Program-made: the position numbers and the translations under genes
Origin: an uncultured Thiodictyon sp.
GTDB taxonomy: Bacteria; Pseudomonadota; Gammaproteobacteria; Chromatiales; Chromatiaceae
DNA: 64,000 bases
Direction of reading: 5' to 3'
Assembly: GCF_903946935.1 (NCBI RefSeq)
Contig: NZ_CAJAXH010000311.1
Coordinates: 1 to 64,000 of the forward strand
Notes under the pieces: model-generated
Seen by the model: the letters and a program-made list of their open reading frames with translations, nothing else
Told to the model about the DNA's origin: nothing
The model's database searches: none
Shown here: positions 18,865 through 31,443 of the stretch, piece by piece
Layout: each line of letters begins with the position of its first letter
Position numbering within the stretch: position 1 is the first letter of the stretch

Positions 18865-20049
18865 ATGACCATCAAGCTCGCCGCCCGCGTCCAGGCCGTC
18901 AAGCCCTCCGCCACCCTCGCAGTCGACGCCCGCGCCAAGGCCCTCAAGGCGGCCGGGAAGGACGTCGTCGGCCTGGGCACCGGCGAGCCCGACTTCGACA
19001 CCCCGGACCACATCAAGGCGGCCGCCATCGAGGCCATCCATCAGGGCTTCACCAAGTACACCGCGGTCGACGGCACGCCGGGCCTCAAGGCCGCCGTCAT
19101 CTCCAAGTTCAAGCGCGAGAACGCACTGGACTACACCCCGGAGCAGATCCTGGTCTCCTGCGGGGGCAAGCAAAGCTTCTTCAACCTGGCACTCGCGGTC
19201 ATCGACCCGGGCGACGAGGTGGTGATCCCGGCGCCCTACTGGGTGTCCTACCCGGACATCGTCCTGCTGGCCGGCGGGGCGCCGGTGCTGGTCCATGCCG
19301 GCGCCGATCAGCACTTTAAGATCTCCCCGGCCCAGCTCAAGGCGGCCATGAACGACAAGACCCGGCTGGTGGTCATCAACAGCCCGTCCAACCCCACCGG
19401 GATGTCCTACAGCGCCGATGAGCTGAAGGCACTGGGTGCGGTGCTGCGGGACTTCCCGCGCGCGCTCATTGCCACCGACGACATGTACGAACACATCCGC
19501 TGGGACTCGGCCCCCTTCGTCAACATCGTCAACGTGTGCCCGGATCTGGCGCCCCGCACCCTGGTGCTCAACGGCGTCTCCAAGGCCTACGCCATGACCG
19601 GCTGGCGGATCGGCTATGCCGGCGGCCCGGCAGAGATCATCAAGGCCATGGCCAAGGTTCAGTCGCAGAGCACGTCCAACCCGACCTCGATCTCTCAGGT
19701 CGCCGCTCAGGCCGCGCTGGAAGGCCCCCAGGACTGCATCGGCGTCATGGTCAAGGCCTTCAAGGAGCGGCACGACCATGTGGTGGCGGGCCTGAACGCG
19801 ATCCCCGGCATCGAGTGTCTGCCCACCGACGGGACCTTCTATGTCTTCCCCCGGGTCCAGCACGCCATTGAGCGCCTGAACGGGGTCAGCAACGACCTCG
19901 AGTTCGCCGAGTACCTGCTGGACAAGGTCGGCGTGGCCCTGGTGCCGGGCGCCGCCTTCGGGCTCACCGGGCATGTGCGCATCTCCATCGCCACCAGCCC
20001 CAGCAACCTCGACCAGGCACTCGAGCGGATCGCCGCCGCGGTTGCGTAG
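18865..20049 (+). CDS. Aspartate aminotransferase (class I, subgroup I-gamma type)
   Basis: A 394-residue PLP enzyme exchanging the amino group of aspartate and 2-oxoglutarate. It shows GLGTGEPDFDTPDHI, the YTAVDGTPGLK segment, NSPSNPTGMSYS, and the PLP lysine in SKAYAMTGWRIGY (about residue 238), all typical of the prokaryotic I-gamma enzymes (AspC/AatA). Some members also accept prephenate; this cannot be excluded. ATG 18865 begins MTIKLAARVQAVKPSATLAV as in relatives. It is monocistronic and flanked on both sides by copies of the same REP-like palindrome. Confidence 0.93.
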   Translation: MTIKLAARVQAVKPSATLAVDARAKALKAAGKDVVGLGTGEPDFDTPDHIKAAAIEAIHQGFTKYTAVDGTPGLKAAVISKFKRENALDYTPEQILVSCGGKQSFFNLALAVIDPGDEVVIPAPYWVSYPDIVLLAGGAPVLVHAGADQHFKISPAQLKAAMNDKTRLVVINSPSNPTGMSYSADELKALGAVLRDFPRALIATDDMYEHIRWDSAPFVNIVNVCPDLAPRTLVLNGVSKAYAMTGWRIGYAGGPAEIIKAMAKVQSQSTSNPTSISQVAAQAALEGPQDCIGVMVKAFKERHDHVVAGLNAIPGIECLPTDGTFYVFPRVQHAIERLNGVSNDLEFAEYLLDKVGVALVPGAAFGLTGHVRISIATSPSNLDQALERIAAAVA

Positions 20050-20070
20050 GAGCGGCCCCCAGGCCGCGAC
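20047..20070 (+). repeat. REP-like palindrome, copy 3
   Basis: TAGGAGCGGCCCCC then AGGCCGCGAC, starting on the TAG stop codon of the aminotransferase gene. It is nearly identical to the copies at 9630-9653 (opposite strand) and 18716-18740. Confidence 0.65.
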
Positions 20071-20121
20071 CGGATGCGGCAGATGCCGACCCACAAGCGG
20101 CAAATTCACCGCGACTGGCTA

Positions 20122-20149
20122 TTGACTGAGTAGGCCCGCATCGTTTAAT
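20122..20149 (+). promoter_or_regulatory. Sigma-70 promoter of tRNA-Asn
   Basis: TTGACT (20122-20127), 16 bases, TTTAAT (20144-20149); the tRNA begins 19 bases later. Confidence 0.6.
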
Positions 20150-20167
20150 ATTTCGGGCTCGCGACAT

Positions 20168-20243
20168 TCCCCGGTAGCTCAGTCGGTAGAGCGGATGACT
20201 GTTAATCATTAGGTCGGCGGTTCGAGCCCGTCCCGGGGAGCCA
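20168..20243 (+). tRNA. tRNA-Asn (GTT)
   Basis: A 76-base cloverleaf with acceptor stem TCCCCGG/CCGGGGA, D-loop TAGCTCAGTCGGTAGAGC, anticodon loop CTGTTAA (anticodon GTT), T-arm GGTTCGAGCC and an encoded CCA end. Confidence 0.97.
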
Positions 20244-20250
20244 AATGCTG

Positions 20251-20279
20251 GAAAGGGGTCAGGTGTCCTGGCCCCTTTC
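20251..20279 (+). terminator. Hairpin after tRNA-Asn
   Basis: GAAAGGGGTCAGG, loop TGT, CCTGGCCCCTTTC: a strong stem of about 12 pairs with one mismatch, 7 bases after the tRNA. It has no clear U-run, so termination is likely but not certain. Confidence 0.55.
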
Positions 20280-20382
20280 ATGTTTGAAGATGCCATCGGC
20301 GGGTGCTGTCGATGGCTCCGGTTTGTGAATATCGGCACGGCACACGGACGCTCGCCGATGATCGATAGACCTGATTTGACGC

Positions 20383-20411
20383 TTGACTGAGGGCCGCCGT
20401 CCGGCTCTAAT
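20383..20411 (+). promoter_or_regulatory. Sigma-70 promoter of tRNA-Phe
   Basis: TTGACT (20383-20388), exactly 17 bases, TCTAAT (20406-20411), followed by a GC-rich stretch. The tRNA starts 60 bases downstream. Confidence 0.7.
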
Positions 20412-20471
20412 AAGCGGCTAGATAGTCATCCGGGTTAGGTCAATCCCAACCGAGCATGGTTACTCTTTCCC

Positions 20472-20547
20472 GCCCAGGTAGCTCAGTTGGTAGAGCAGAG
20501 GATTGAAAATCCTCGTGTCGGTGGTTCGATTCCGCCCCTGGGCACCA
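20472..20547 (+). tRNA. tRNA-Phe (GAA)
   Basis: A 76-base cloverleaf with acceptor stem GCCCAGG/CCTGGGC, D-loop TAGCTCAGTTGGTAGAGC, anticodon loop TTGAAAA (anticodon GAA), T-arm GGTTCGATTCC and an encoded CCA. Confidence 0.97.
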
Positions 20548-20562
20548 TAAAAAAGCAAATAC

Positions 20563-20587
20563 GCCAGCCCACAAAGCTGGCTTTTTT
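20563..20587 (+). terminator. Rho-independent terminator after tRNA-Phe
   Basis: GCCAGC, seven-base loop, GCTGGC followed by TTTTTT, 15 bases after the tRNA. Confidence 0.85.
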
Positions 20588-20613
20588 GTTTGTGGATCCT
20601 GGAGAAACAGCCA

Positions 20614-21159
20614 ATGTCACCGAAGCATCCGATCGTCCGTTGCGCCGCGACCCTGAGCATCGCCCTGTGCAGCGCGCTCGCCGCCCAGCCCGCCCCGGTC
20701 ATCGAAGCAGGTTCTGTGGCTGGCCAGCCGGTGGCGGCCCCGGTCCTCGACGATGGAGCCACCACTGTCCCGGCGGCCGAGGACCCGGCCATGGCGACCC
20801 CGGCGACCGAGGACGCGGCAGACCCGGTACCGACCGCCGAAGAGGAGGCTGCGGCCGCCCGTGCCAGCGCGGCGTCCGCCGCGCTCCAGGCCGCCGAGGA
20901 GGAGGCCGCGGCCGCCCAGGCCTACAAGCGCAGCAAGCTCGCCGTGGTCAACGCCGCCTACGATCGGTTTCATGCCAATCGGACCCAGGCCAACATGATT
21001 GCCCGTGACCAGGCCGAGGCGGAGGCCGTTGCGGCCATCGAGGCGGCGCATGCTGCCGATGATCGTTTGAATGCGGCCAGGGCCGCCGCGGCCCGAGCCG
21101 AGGCGCCCACGGCTGGCCGGCCGCCGGCCTCACAGTCCCTTCCGACCAGGCCGCAGTGA
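20614..21159 (+). CDS. Exported Ala/Glu-rich protein of unknown function
   Basis: A 181-residue protein with a signal peptide (about residues 1-26, MSPKHPIVRCAATLSIALCS onward). A proline/alanine-rich acidic stretch follows, then a long Ala/Glu/Arg helix (about residues 75-165) that should form a coiled coil. No family was recognised. ATG 20614 has GGAG upstream; the longer frame from 20590 runs through the tRNA-Phe terminator region. Alanine-rich coding at high GC can arise by chance in wrong frames, but the signal peptide and ribosome site support a real gene. Confidence 0.55.
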   Translation: MSPKHPIVRCAATLSIALCSALAAQPAPVIEAGSVAGQPVAAPVLDDGATTVPAAEDPAMATPATEDAADPVPTAEEEAAAARASAASAALQAAEEEAAAAQAYKRSKLAVVNAAYDRFHANRTQANMIARDQAEAEAVAAIEAAHAADDRLNAARAAAARAEAPTAGRPPASQSLPTRPQ

Positions 21160-21206
21160 CCGCCCATCAGTCAGACCGGTGCGTTCACCCACTGCGCCGA
21201 TAGCGC

Positions 21207-23982
<2,776 letters not shown>

Positions 23983-24120
23983 CGGACAATCCAGGAAAAC
24001 AGTTCATGTACGGTTGACAAATGGGCGATTCTGGTCGACTCTAGCATCCGACTCATCCGCCATGTGCGGAAGGAGCATCCGGCCCCGTGCAGCGGAAACA
24101 TTGCGCGGGGCATGTCTTTT

Positions 24121-24585
24121 CTACCATGGATTTTTCCAATACTCCGCGTGCTCCCTGCGAAAATCGTCGCTGCGGAAGTGCTTTACCCAGTACGCCGTTT
24201 TCAGCAAGAAGTAATCGCTTCGTTCTTCGAGAACGACCGCGAACTGCTCCGACTCGATCCAAATCACGATCCTGACTGCCCGTCCGCGACGACTCTTCCA
24301 CCAGCGGATACCCGCGGCCTCGGCGTTGCCGATCAGCCAGGCTACCCAACGAATGCGCTCGCAGCGACGTAAATCAGGCGTTCGCTCCTCTTCTTTTGGG
24401 CCTTCTGCGATCAAGTGCCAAAAACCAAATCCCTTATTCGTGGTCGCCGGCCGATATTGGCATTTGACGGTTAGACCTCGGAACGCGACCGGATTGCGGA
24501 CCAGGGTATCCATATCGATATCATAGAGATGATCCTCATAGGTCGCGCAATCGCCACCGAAAACTTCAAGCACCGGTGCTTTCAT
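24121..24585 (-). CDS. 154-aa protein coupled to DUF3800 gene; possible toxin-like RNase
   Basis: An intact protein of unknown function. Its ATG (24585) overlaps the stop of the DUF3800 gene (TAATG), so the two are translationally coupled; the nominal longer start at 24606 lies inside that gene. Features are a basic, Trp-rich middle (GFGFWHLIAEG, RTPDLRRCERIRWVAWL, RWWKSRRGR) and a C-terminal part VVLEERSDYFLLKTAYWV. The beta-strand pattern ending in FLLKTAY and the single conserved-looking histidine recall the BECR-type RNase fold of phage and polymorphic toxins. That is a visual resemblance only and needs a profile or structure search. It lies between hsdS and hsdR, where accessory nucleases such as PrrC are known to be carried. 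Confidence 0.6.
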   Translation of the reverse strand: MKAPVLEVFGGDCATYEDHLYDIDMDTLVRNPVAFRGLTVKCQYRPATTNKGFGFWHLIAEGPKEEERTPDLRRCERIRWVAWLIGNAEAAGIRWWKSRRGRAVRIVIWIESEQFAVVLEERSDYFLLKTAYWVKHFRSDDFRREHAEYWKNPW

Positions 24586-25289
24586 TACAGGCTCCGCGCC
24601 TCCCATCGAAAGATATTGAACTTCCGCTCGGACGGCAAGGTGCTCCGCACCAAGGAATGCCTGGAAAGTTTTTGTATTTCGCCGATGAGGGCCGATTTCG
24701 CCTGACTCGTCGTCAAGCCGCAGTTCGCATAGCCGACCGCACCGATCAGTAAATCCGCCAGCTGCTGTTGCTCCACCTCGTGCGAGCGCATCTGCTGTAT
24801 TCCGCGGATCATGCGCCGATCGAAATCATAATTTGCGTTGCACAGCACCTGACGCAGTTTCTGGACCTTTTGCTGGCTACGCGTGTCCTTGATGTCGAGA
24901 TAGATCCGGTAGGTCTCATCGCCAACCAAAATCTCCCGCAGCACTAGAAAGAACATCTTGTAGTAAAAGAGATCGTGATCCTGCCCCGAAAAGGCCTCAT
25001 GTTTAAGCCGCGACTTGTCTGGCACCACGACAGCCCGAAAATGCAGTCGTTCATCACCAAAAAAGAGATGAATCAATGAACGATAAAAGTCGAGCTGTGC
25101 AGGCGAGACTTTCGACCACTTGATCTCAAAGCCGGAGGCCAGTCCGTGGCGCCGCTTAAGCTCCCGCTCATGCCGCTGTATTGACTTTCTTTGATCGGAT
25201 GGGCACCAAAGGGCACCGAGCGTCATCACCGGTATCTCGTCGTTCTCCAAATGACCGGACTCGTCGCAGTAGATACTATATTCGGCCAT
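24585..25289 (-). CDS. DUF3800 domain protein
   Basis: A 234-residue intact protein with the DUF3800 hallmark near the N-terminus (EYSIYCDESGHLEN), a second acidic strand (RIYLDIKDTRSQQK, about residue 135) and a third (QQLADLLIGAVGYA, about residue 190). Together these suggest an RNase H-like fold with an acidic metal site; the biochemical activity of the family is not established. The start codon overlaps the hsdS stop (TGATG) and its own stop overlaps the next start, so both genes are built into the hsd operon and not merely next to it. DUF3800 genes are frequent in mobile and defence regions. Confidence 0.82.
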   Translation of the reverse strand: MAEYSIYCDESGHLENDEIPVMTLGALWCPSDQRKSIQRHERELKRRHGLASGFEIKWSKVSPAQLDFYRSLIHLFFGDERLHFRAVVVPDKSRLKHEAFSGQDHDLFYYKMFFLVLREILVGDETYRIYLDIKDTRSQQKVQKLRQVLCNANYDFDRRMIRGIQQMRSHEVEQQQLADLLIGAVGYANCGLTTSQAKSALIGEIQKLSRHSLVRSTLPSERKFNIFRWEARSL

Positions 25290-26526
25290 CAGGTTAAGTC
25301 CTCAATAGTCCGCTCGGCATCCTTGACGCGAATCTCGCCGGACATCAGCTTAGGGAGGAGGAGGTCGCGGGTTTGGGCGAGGGTGCGGGATTCTTCTCCG
25401 TTTGCCCTGATGCGTTGAAACAGCGGTTCTATGATGGCGCCAAAGGCGGACCAAACATCGATAAGTGATTGGACGAATGCCGTCTTGCCATTTTCAAGGC
25501 AAGGCGTGATTCTGGCAAACAGGGTATCTCCATTGCGAAATCGCATTCCCCATGTGAATTCGCGCAAAACCGCAGGTTCGGTTATGGAGCCGCGGGTTGG
25601 TAAGGCCGACATTTCCAGATACGGCGCAGCGGTTCCTTTCTTGAGCGGTTCTGTGGGATTCACATCGACGATGTCTTCCAGTGCGCATCGTCTCCACCCC
25701 TCAGACGTCCCCTCAGCATCCAACCGCTCGGGGAACAGGGACCACAGCTCGGGCGTGAGGTACGGTTCCAAGCCTTCCTGCTTGGCGCGGGTCGGGCCGA
25801 AATCGACGAACCAGTCCTTGAACAGTGCCTGCGCCATCGCCGCCAGCGTCTCGTTCATGCGGCGATTCAGCTCATCTTGTCGTCGAGAGCGGAGAGAATC
25901 GAAGCAATCCCTTCTTGTTCGGCAGGCGGAGGTAAAACGAATGGGCAAGAAGAAAGAATTGAAGTGTTGAGATTAGCCATTGTCGCGCCATGGGCGTGAC
26001 GCACAATCCACTCTCGAACGAGGGGGTGGCCGAGATAGAAGGCTGCGTACCTGGGGTCTGGGCCTTTGTGGCCTAAGTAACGGTGCAGAAACAAGTTATA
26101 CACGATAATTCGACGCGAAACCTTGTAAAACAGTCTGTTGCGCTAAAGCAACGCGCCACTTGTTAGTGAACCGTCCCTAACCGAACGCGTAAGCAACCTG
26201 TTCCGCAAAGCCCACCGGTCTCGGGCTTGCGCATAAGCGCTCGTCTCTCGACGTCGCCTCTGCGACTGTAGACTATATCACCGGCTTGGACACAGTAAAG
26301 ACTTAATCTCTTCGCATCGACGGGGCTAATCCTAGCAATACCGTCTTCAATGATTCGGTTATCGCCGATGTTTTGCGGCATAATGGATGGAATACCGCTA
26401 GTCACATAATCTGACTTGTGAAGCTGACTTCCGAAAGGGCCGGTTTGAATACCGCCGCCACCTGATCGACATACTTCGCCAAGTGTCTGATATAACCTAT
26501 CGTCCGGCAAGTCGCCGAGCAGTGCT

Positions 26527-26537
<11 letters not shown>
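25289..26537 (-). pseudogene. hsdS: Type I restriction specificity subunit HsdS, disrupted
   Basis: The DNA-recognition subunit broken into three frames. The first part (26537-26163) has the start of TRD1 (LGEVCRSGGGGIQTGPFGSQL) and ends at a stop. After about 60 bases of unrelated AT-richer sequence, TRD1 resumes in another frame at PDPRYAAFYLGHPLVREW and runs through PPPAEQEGIASILSALDDK. At about 25875 one base is missing (AAGAT-GAG; adding one restores DKIELNRRMNE), and the third frame carries the central helix, the start of TRD2 and the C-terminal repeat (TRDLLLPKLMSGEI). In TRD2, FVQSLID is joined directly to VWSAFGAIIEPLF, so several tens of residues normally present are missing in frame. 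It overlaps hsdM by 11 bases and the DUF3800 gene by one base. Confidence 0.85.
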
Positions 26538-27540
<1,003 letters not shown>

Positions 27541-27639
27541 CGCGATGGCGATCGCTCCGGGGGCACGGACCTTAAACCGCCGGCGAAGCCAGGGTCTGCG
27601 AGTCGGCGGCCGAGCCGTTGCGGCGTCCCGGAAGGACGA

Positions 27640-28173
27640 TCAAGGCCAGCGCTGCGGCACGTGCTGGACCTGGGCGGTGTCATAGCCGACGCCTTTGAGG
27701 AAGCTTAAGATTTCATCAAGCTTGGCCGCCGGTATCTGGGGCGTGCGGGCCATGATCCAGACATAGTCGCGCTTCTCGCGGCCGATGACGGTGATGCTGT
27801 AGTCCGGCTCGAGCCAGACGATCCGGTAGTCGCCCTTGAATGGCCAGATGAATTGCATCCCCCAGCGGGCATTGCCGGTGCCCGGGACCACGAAGCCCTT
27901 GGGGTGGTATTCCTTCTGGGGGCCGTCGAAGGCGCCCTGACGGAAGGTGAAGGTGGTGGCGATGGTGCCGTCGGGGTTCAGGGCATAGGACTCCACCGCG
28001 TTGTGGGCGCCCTTCTCCAAAAAGGTCGGGATATTGGCAATGACATACCAAGGACCCATGAAGCGGGACAGGTCGACCTGGGGGACGGTTTGCATCGGTG
28101 ACTCCTGTGCCACGGCAGTGGCGGTCATGAGCAGTAGGGACAAGGTGAGTAGGCGGGTGCTGGTCGGTTTCAT
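27640..28173 (-). CDS. Lipocalin family protein (Blc-like)
   Basis: A 177-residue exported protein with a signal peptide (MKPTSTRLLTLSLLLMTATAVAQ) and a lipocalin barrel: the first motif DLSRFMGPWYVIANIPTFLEKG holds the invariant GxW, and later strands include YRIVWLEPDYSITVIGREKRDYVWIMAR. It resembles bacterial lipocalin Blc, which handles lysophospholipids at the envelope, but it has no lipobox cysteine, so it would be periplasmic and not anchored in the outer membrane. It abuts the 5'-truncated end of the hsd operon. Confidence 0.88.
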   Translation of the reverse strand: MKPTSTRLLTLSLLLMTATAVAQESPMQTVPQVDLSRFMGPWYVIANIPTFLEKGAHNAVESYALNPDGTIATTFTFRQGAFDGPQKEYHPKGFVVPGTGNARWGMQFIWPFKGDYRIVWLEPDYSITVIGREKRDYVWIMARTPQIPAAKLDEILSFLKGVGYDTAQVQHVPQRWP

Positions 28174-28297
28174 GGTTAGGTGCAGGCCTTACCGGGGTCG
28201 GGAACGCGCAAGCTGGAAGAGTTTGGGTTGCCGGGGTGGCACCACAAGCCGCGAGCGGAAATCCGGGGCGCGGGCCGCGCACCGGCTGACACATGGG

Positions 28298-28361
28298 GGT
28301 GACACCGCGGAGCGGTGTCACCAGAAGTGGCGGTGTCACCAGAGCCAGTGATGTCACCAGA
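28298..28361. repeat. GGTGTCACC repeat cluster at the recD2 stop
   Basis: A perfect inverted repeat GGTGACACCGC-GGA-GCGGTGTCACC (28298-28322) is followed by two more direct copies of the right arm (GGCGGTGTCACCAGA at 28329 and GATGTCACCAGA at 28350). The last copy overlaps the recD2 stop codon. The hairpin could terminate recD2 transcription; the extra copies point to a repeat array. Confidence 0.6.
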
Positions 28362-30567
28362 CGGGGCGATCCGCCATCGCCTCGAGCAACCGCTGCCGCA
28401 GGCGGGTCAGGCGTTGATTGGAGCCGACCCGCTTCACCGCCATCGCCAGCGCGCGCGGTTCGGCGATCAGCACCACCAAGCGCCGGCCGCGGGTCACCGC
28501 GGTATAGAGCAGATTGCGCTCGAGCAGCATATAGTGCTGCACCGCCAGCGGGATCACCACCGCCGGGTATTCGGACCCCTGGGCCTTATGGATGCTGGTG
28601 GCATAGGCGAGCGACAGCTCATCCAGCTCACCCAGGTCGTATTCCACCCGCCGACCATCGATCTCCACCTGGACCAGACCCTCCGCCTCGTCGATGGCGG
28701 CGATCCGCCCGATATCGCCATTGAAGACCTCCTTGTCATAGTTATTCACCAGTTGGATCACCTTGTCCCCCGGGGCATAGGTCCAACCGAAGCGGGTGAT
28801 CCGTGGGGTCGCGGTCGGATTGAGTCGCTGTTGCAGCGCTACATTGAGTGAGCGCGCACCCAGCCCGCCCCGGTTCATGGGGGTGAGGACCTGCACGTCC
28901 GCCACCGGGTCCAACCCGAAGCGCTGGGGGATGCGCTCGAGCACCACCCGCATCAGCCGGTCGGCAATCTCTTCCGGTGAGGTGCAGGGGATGAGATAGA
29001 AATCGCTGTCCGCCGGACCCTCGTCGGGCCGCTCCGGCATCCGCCCGGCATTGATACGGTGGGCATTGACGATGATCCGGGAGGCCGCCGCCTGGCGAAA
29101 GACCTCGGTGAGCCGGCAGGTGGGGAGCACCCCGGAACCGATCAGGTCGGCAAGCACCGCCCCCGGCCCCACCGACGGCAATTGGTCCACGTCGCCCACC
29201 AGCAGCACGGCCGCTTCGGTCGGCACCGCCCGCAGCAACTGGTTCATCAGTACCACGTCGACCATGGAGCACTCGTCCACCACCACCAGGTGCGTCGCGA
29301 GCGGCGAATATTGGTCACGCTTAAAACCCATCGCCTTGGGGTCGAACTCCAGGAGGCGATGGATGGTGCGCGCCTCCCGCCCGGTCGACTCCGCCAGACG
29401 CTTGGCCGCCCGCCCGGTCGGGGCACACAACTGCATCTCCACCCCCTTGGCCGCCAGGATGTCGAGGATGGAGCGCACCACCGTGGTCTTGCCCACCCCG
29501 GGGCCGCCGGTGATGACCGTGACCTTGCCCTGGATGGCCGCGGCCACCGCGGTGCGCTGGGAGGGCGAAAGTTCCAGGCCGGTACGCCCCTCCACCCAGG
29601 GGATGGCACGCTGCGGGTCGATGCGCCCCCACAGCGGCGGGCGCTGTTGCAGCCGCCGCACTCCCAGCGCGATGCCCTGCTCGGCGCGCTGCAAGGGGGT
29701 GAGGAAGAGTGCCGGGCGCGCGTCGATGGACTCCTCGACCAGATTCTCCTCGCGCAACTCGGCGCGGATCGCCTGCTCAATGATCGGCGCCGGGATTTCC
29801 AGCAGCGTCGCCGCCTGCTCGGCCAGCACCTCCCGGAAGGCGGCGCAGTGTCCATTGCCCGCGACCTCCTGGAGGCAGTGGCGCACCCCCGCCTGGGCGC
29901 GGATCAGCGAGTCCGGGGCGATGCCGAGGCGTTGGGCGATGGCGTCGGCGGTCTTGAAACCGATGCCGTGGATGTCGAGCGCGAGCCGATAGGGGTTCTC
30001 GGTCACGCGGGCGATGGCCTCATCCCCATAGGTCTTGTAGATGCGCACCGCCCGCGCGGTGCCGACCCCGTGCGACTGGAGGAAGACCATGATCTCCCGG
30101 ATCGCCTTCTGCTCGGCCCAGGCGCCGGTGACGCGCGCCTGGCGCTTGGGGCCGATGCCGGGGAGCGTGAGCAGCTCATCCGGGTTGTCCTCGATCACAT
30201 CGAACACCCGCTCGCCGAAGGCGCGGACCAGCTTGCGCGCAAAGTGCGGGCCGATGCCCTTGACCATGCCGGAGCCCAAATAGCGCTCGATCCCCTCGAG
30301 CGTGGAGGGCGGCACCGCGCGCAACTGTGCGGCCTTGAACTGCAAGCCGTGCTGCCGGTCGTTGATCCACTCGCCCTGGCACTCCAGATACTCACCCGGG
30401 GTGACGCAGGCGGCGGAGCCGATCACCGTCACCAGATCGCGTTGCCCGCGCACCTTGACCCGCAGGACGCAGAACCCACTCTCCTCGCTATGGAAGGTGA
30501 CGCGCTCGATGGAACCCGCGAGGTGCTCGGGCGCCTGGGCCTGGTAAGGGGGGGTGCGTTCGGTCAT
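28354..30567 (-). CDS. recD2: RecD2-type 5'-3' DNA helicase
   Basis: A 737-residue superfamily 1B helicase of the RecD2 class, which works without RecBC. It has an N-terminal OB-like domain ([21 protein letters not shown]), helix-hairpin-helix repeats ([31 protein letters not shown]), Walker [13 protein letters not shown], the DECSM box, [12 protein letters not shown], and the C-terminal motif [21 protein letters not shown] 30567 (MTERTPPYQ) was preferred over the in-frame start at 30603 because the added residues have no similarity. No recB or recC is nearby. Confidence 0.93.
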   Translation of the reverse strand: MTERTPPYQAQAPEHLAGSIERVTFHSEESGFCVLRVKVRGQRDLVTVIGSAACVTPGEYLECQGEWINDRQHGLQFKAAQLRAVPPSTLEGIERYLGSGMVKGIGPHFARKLVRAFGERVFDVIEDNPDELLTLPGIGPKRQARVTGAWAEQKAIREIMVFLQSHGVGTARAVRIYKTYGDEAIARVTENPYRLALDIHGIGFKTADAIAQRLGIAPDSLIRAQAGVRHCLQEVAGNGHCAAFREVLAEQAATLLEIPAPIIEQAIRAELREENLVEESIDARPALFLTPLQRAEQGIALGVRRLQQRPPLWGRIDPQRAIPWVEGRTGLELSPSQRTAVAAAIQGKVTVITGGPGVGKTTVVRSILDILAAKGVEMQLCAPTGRAAKRLAESTGREARTIHRLLEFDPKAMGFKRDQYSPLATHLVVVDECSMVDVVLMNQLLRAVPTEAAVLLVGDVDQLPSVGPGAVLADLIGSGVLPTCRLTEVFRQAAASRIIVNAHRINAGRMPERPDEGPADSDFYLIPCTSPEEIADRLMRVVLERIPQRFGLDPVADVQVLTPMNRGGLGARSLNVALQQRLNPTATPRITRFGWTYAPGDKVIQLVNNYDKEVFNGDIGRIAAIDEAEGLVQVEIDGRRVEYDLGELDELSLAYATSIHKAQGSEYPAVVIPLAVQHYMLLERNLLYTAVTRGRRLVVLIAEPRALAMAVKRVGSNQRLTRLRQRLLEAMADRPVW

Positions 30568-30759
30568 GCCGGGGCGGGGGTCGGTGTGCGCAAGTGAAGG
30601 CAAGTTAACGCAAATGATTGATAGATACCAGGCGGGCGGCGCGGCCGGGGCCGGTCCGGCACACCGCCCTGGGTTATACCCGATTTCCCTTGACCGGGGT
30701 TAGTCACCTAACATGACCATCACGCTAACGATCGCCAAGCGCCCGCGGAGACCAGCCCT

Positions 30760-31434
30760 ATGAGCCAGTACAACATCGCAATGGCAATCAAGCGTATAAA
30801 TGGGTTCCTGATCCGCCTGGCCGCGGTCGCGTTGGGCGCGGCCTTAACGCTGACACCGGGCTGGGCGCAGGACCCCAGCGCGGCCGTGGGGGCCGGCTCA
30901 ACCGTGCCGGTCGCAGCACCACCCGCGCCGGAGGCGCGGCCGGCCGAGACGGCGGGCGCACCAGGGGGCGCCCTGGGTGCCGGTGCTCCGTCGCCGGCCC
31001 CAAGCCCGAGCGGTGCCGGCGCACCGACGCCCGAGGCGGCCCCGGCCACCATGAAGAAGCCGCCGGCCCGGCCCGCGGGCTCGTCGCGCCGCCTGACCAT
31101 CCATCTGGGCTCCCAGCGTTTCGTCTATTCGGAAGGCGGGCGGGCGGTGCGAAGCGGCCCGGTGTCCTCGGGACGGCGTGGCTACGGGACTCCCGGTGGC
31201 TCTTACCGGGTCCTGAGCAAGCAACGCCATAAGTTCTCCAGCCTCTACGCCGGCTCCAATGGACGGCCCGCGTCCATGCCCTACGCGATCCAGTTTCGCA
31301 GCAATTATTTCATCCACCAGGGCCGCTTGCCGGGCTATCCGGCCTCCCACGGCTGCGTGCGGCTGCACGCCGGGGATGCCCAATTCCTGTTCTCGCGCCT
31401 GCGCGCGGGCGACCCGATCGTCATCACCCGCTGA
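30760..31434 (+). CDS. L,D-transpeptidase (YkuD domain)
   Basis: A 224-residue exported enzyme. A signal peptide (about residues 1-37) is followed by a long Ala/Pro/Gly linker (about 38-105) and a YkuD catalytic domain with the active-site signature HQGRLPGYPASHGCVRL (nucleophile Cys about residue 200). It forms 3-3 cross-links in peptidoglycan or attaches proteins to it. The domain is one of the compact forms without a LysM module. It ends 9 bases before the next gene, with which it is probably co-transcribed. Confidence 0.9.
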   Translation: MSQYNIAMAIKRINGFLIRLAAVALGAALTLTPGWAQDPSAAVGAGSTVPVAAPPAPEARPAETAGAPGGALGAGAPSPAPSPSGAGAPTPEAAPATMKKPPARPAGSSRRLTIHLGSQRFVYSEGGRAVRSGPVSSGRRGYGTPGGSYRVLSKQRHKFSSLYAGSNGRPASMPYAIQFRSNYFIHQGRLPGYPASHGCVRLHAGDAQFLFSRLRAGDPIVITR

Positions 31435-31443
31435 GGTTCGTGC

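Noticed and set aside
18742-20109. 455-residue frame opposite the aminotransferase gene
   Set aside because: Antisense shadow rich in Gly/Asp/His with no recognisable domain; the plus strand encodes a complete PLP enzyme.
28298-28361. CRISPR-like array
   Set aside because: Repeat units are only about 12 bases with 8-18 base gaps and mixed orientation; no cas genes nearby.
29059-30597. 512-residue frame opposite recD2
   Set aside because: Antisense of a well-defined helicase; no motif of its own.
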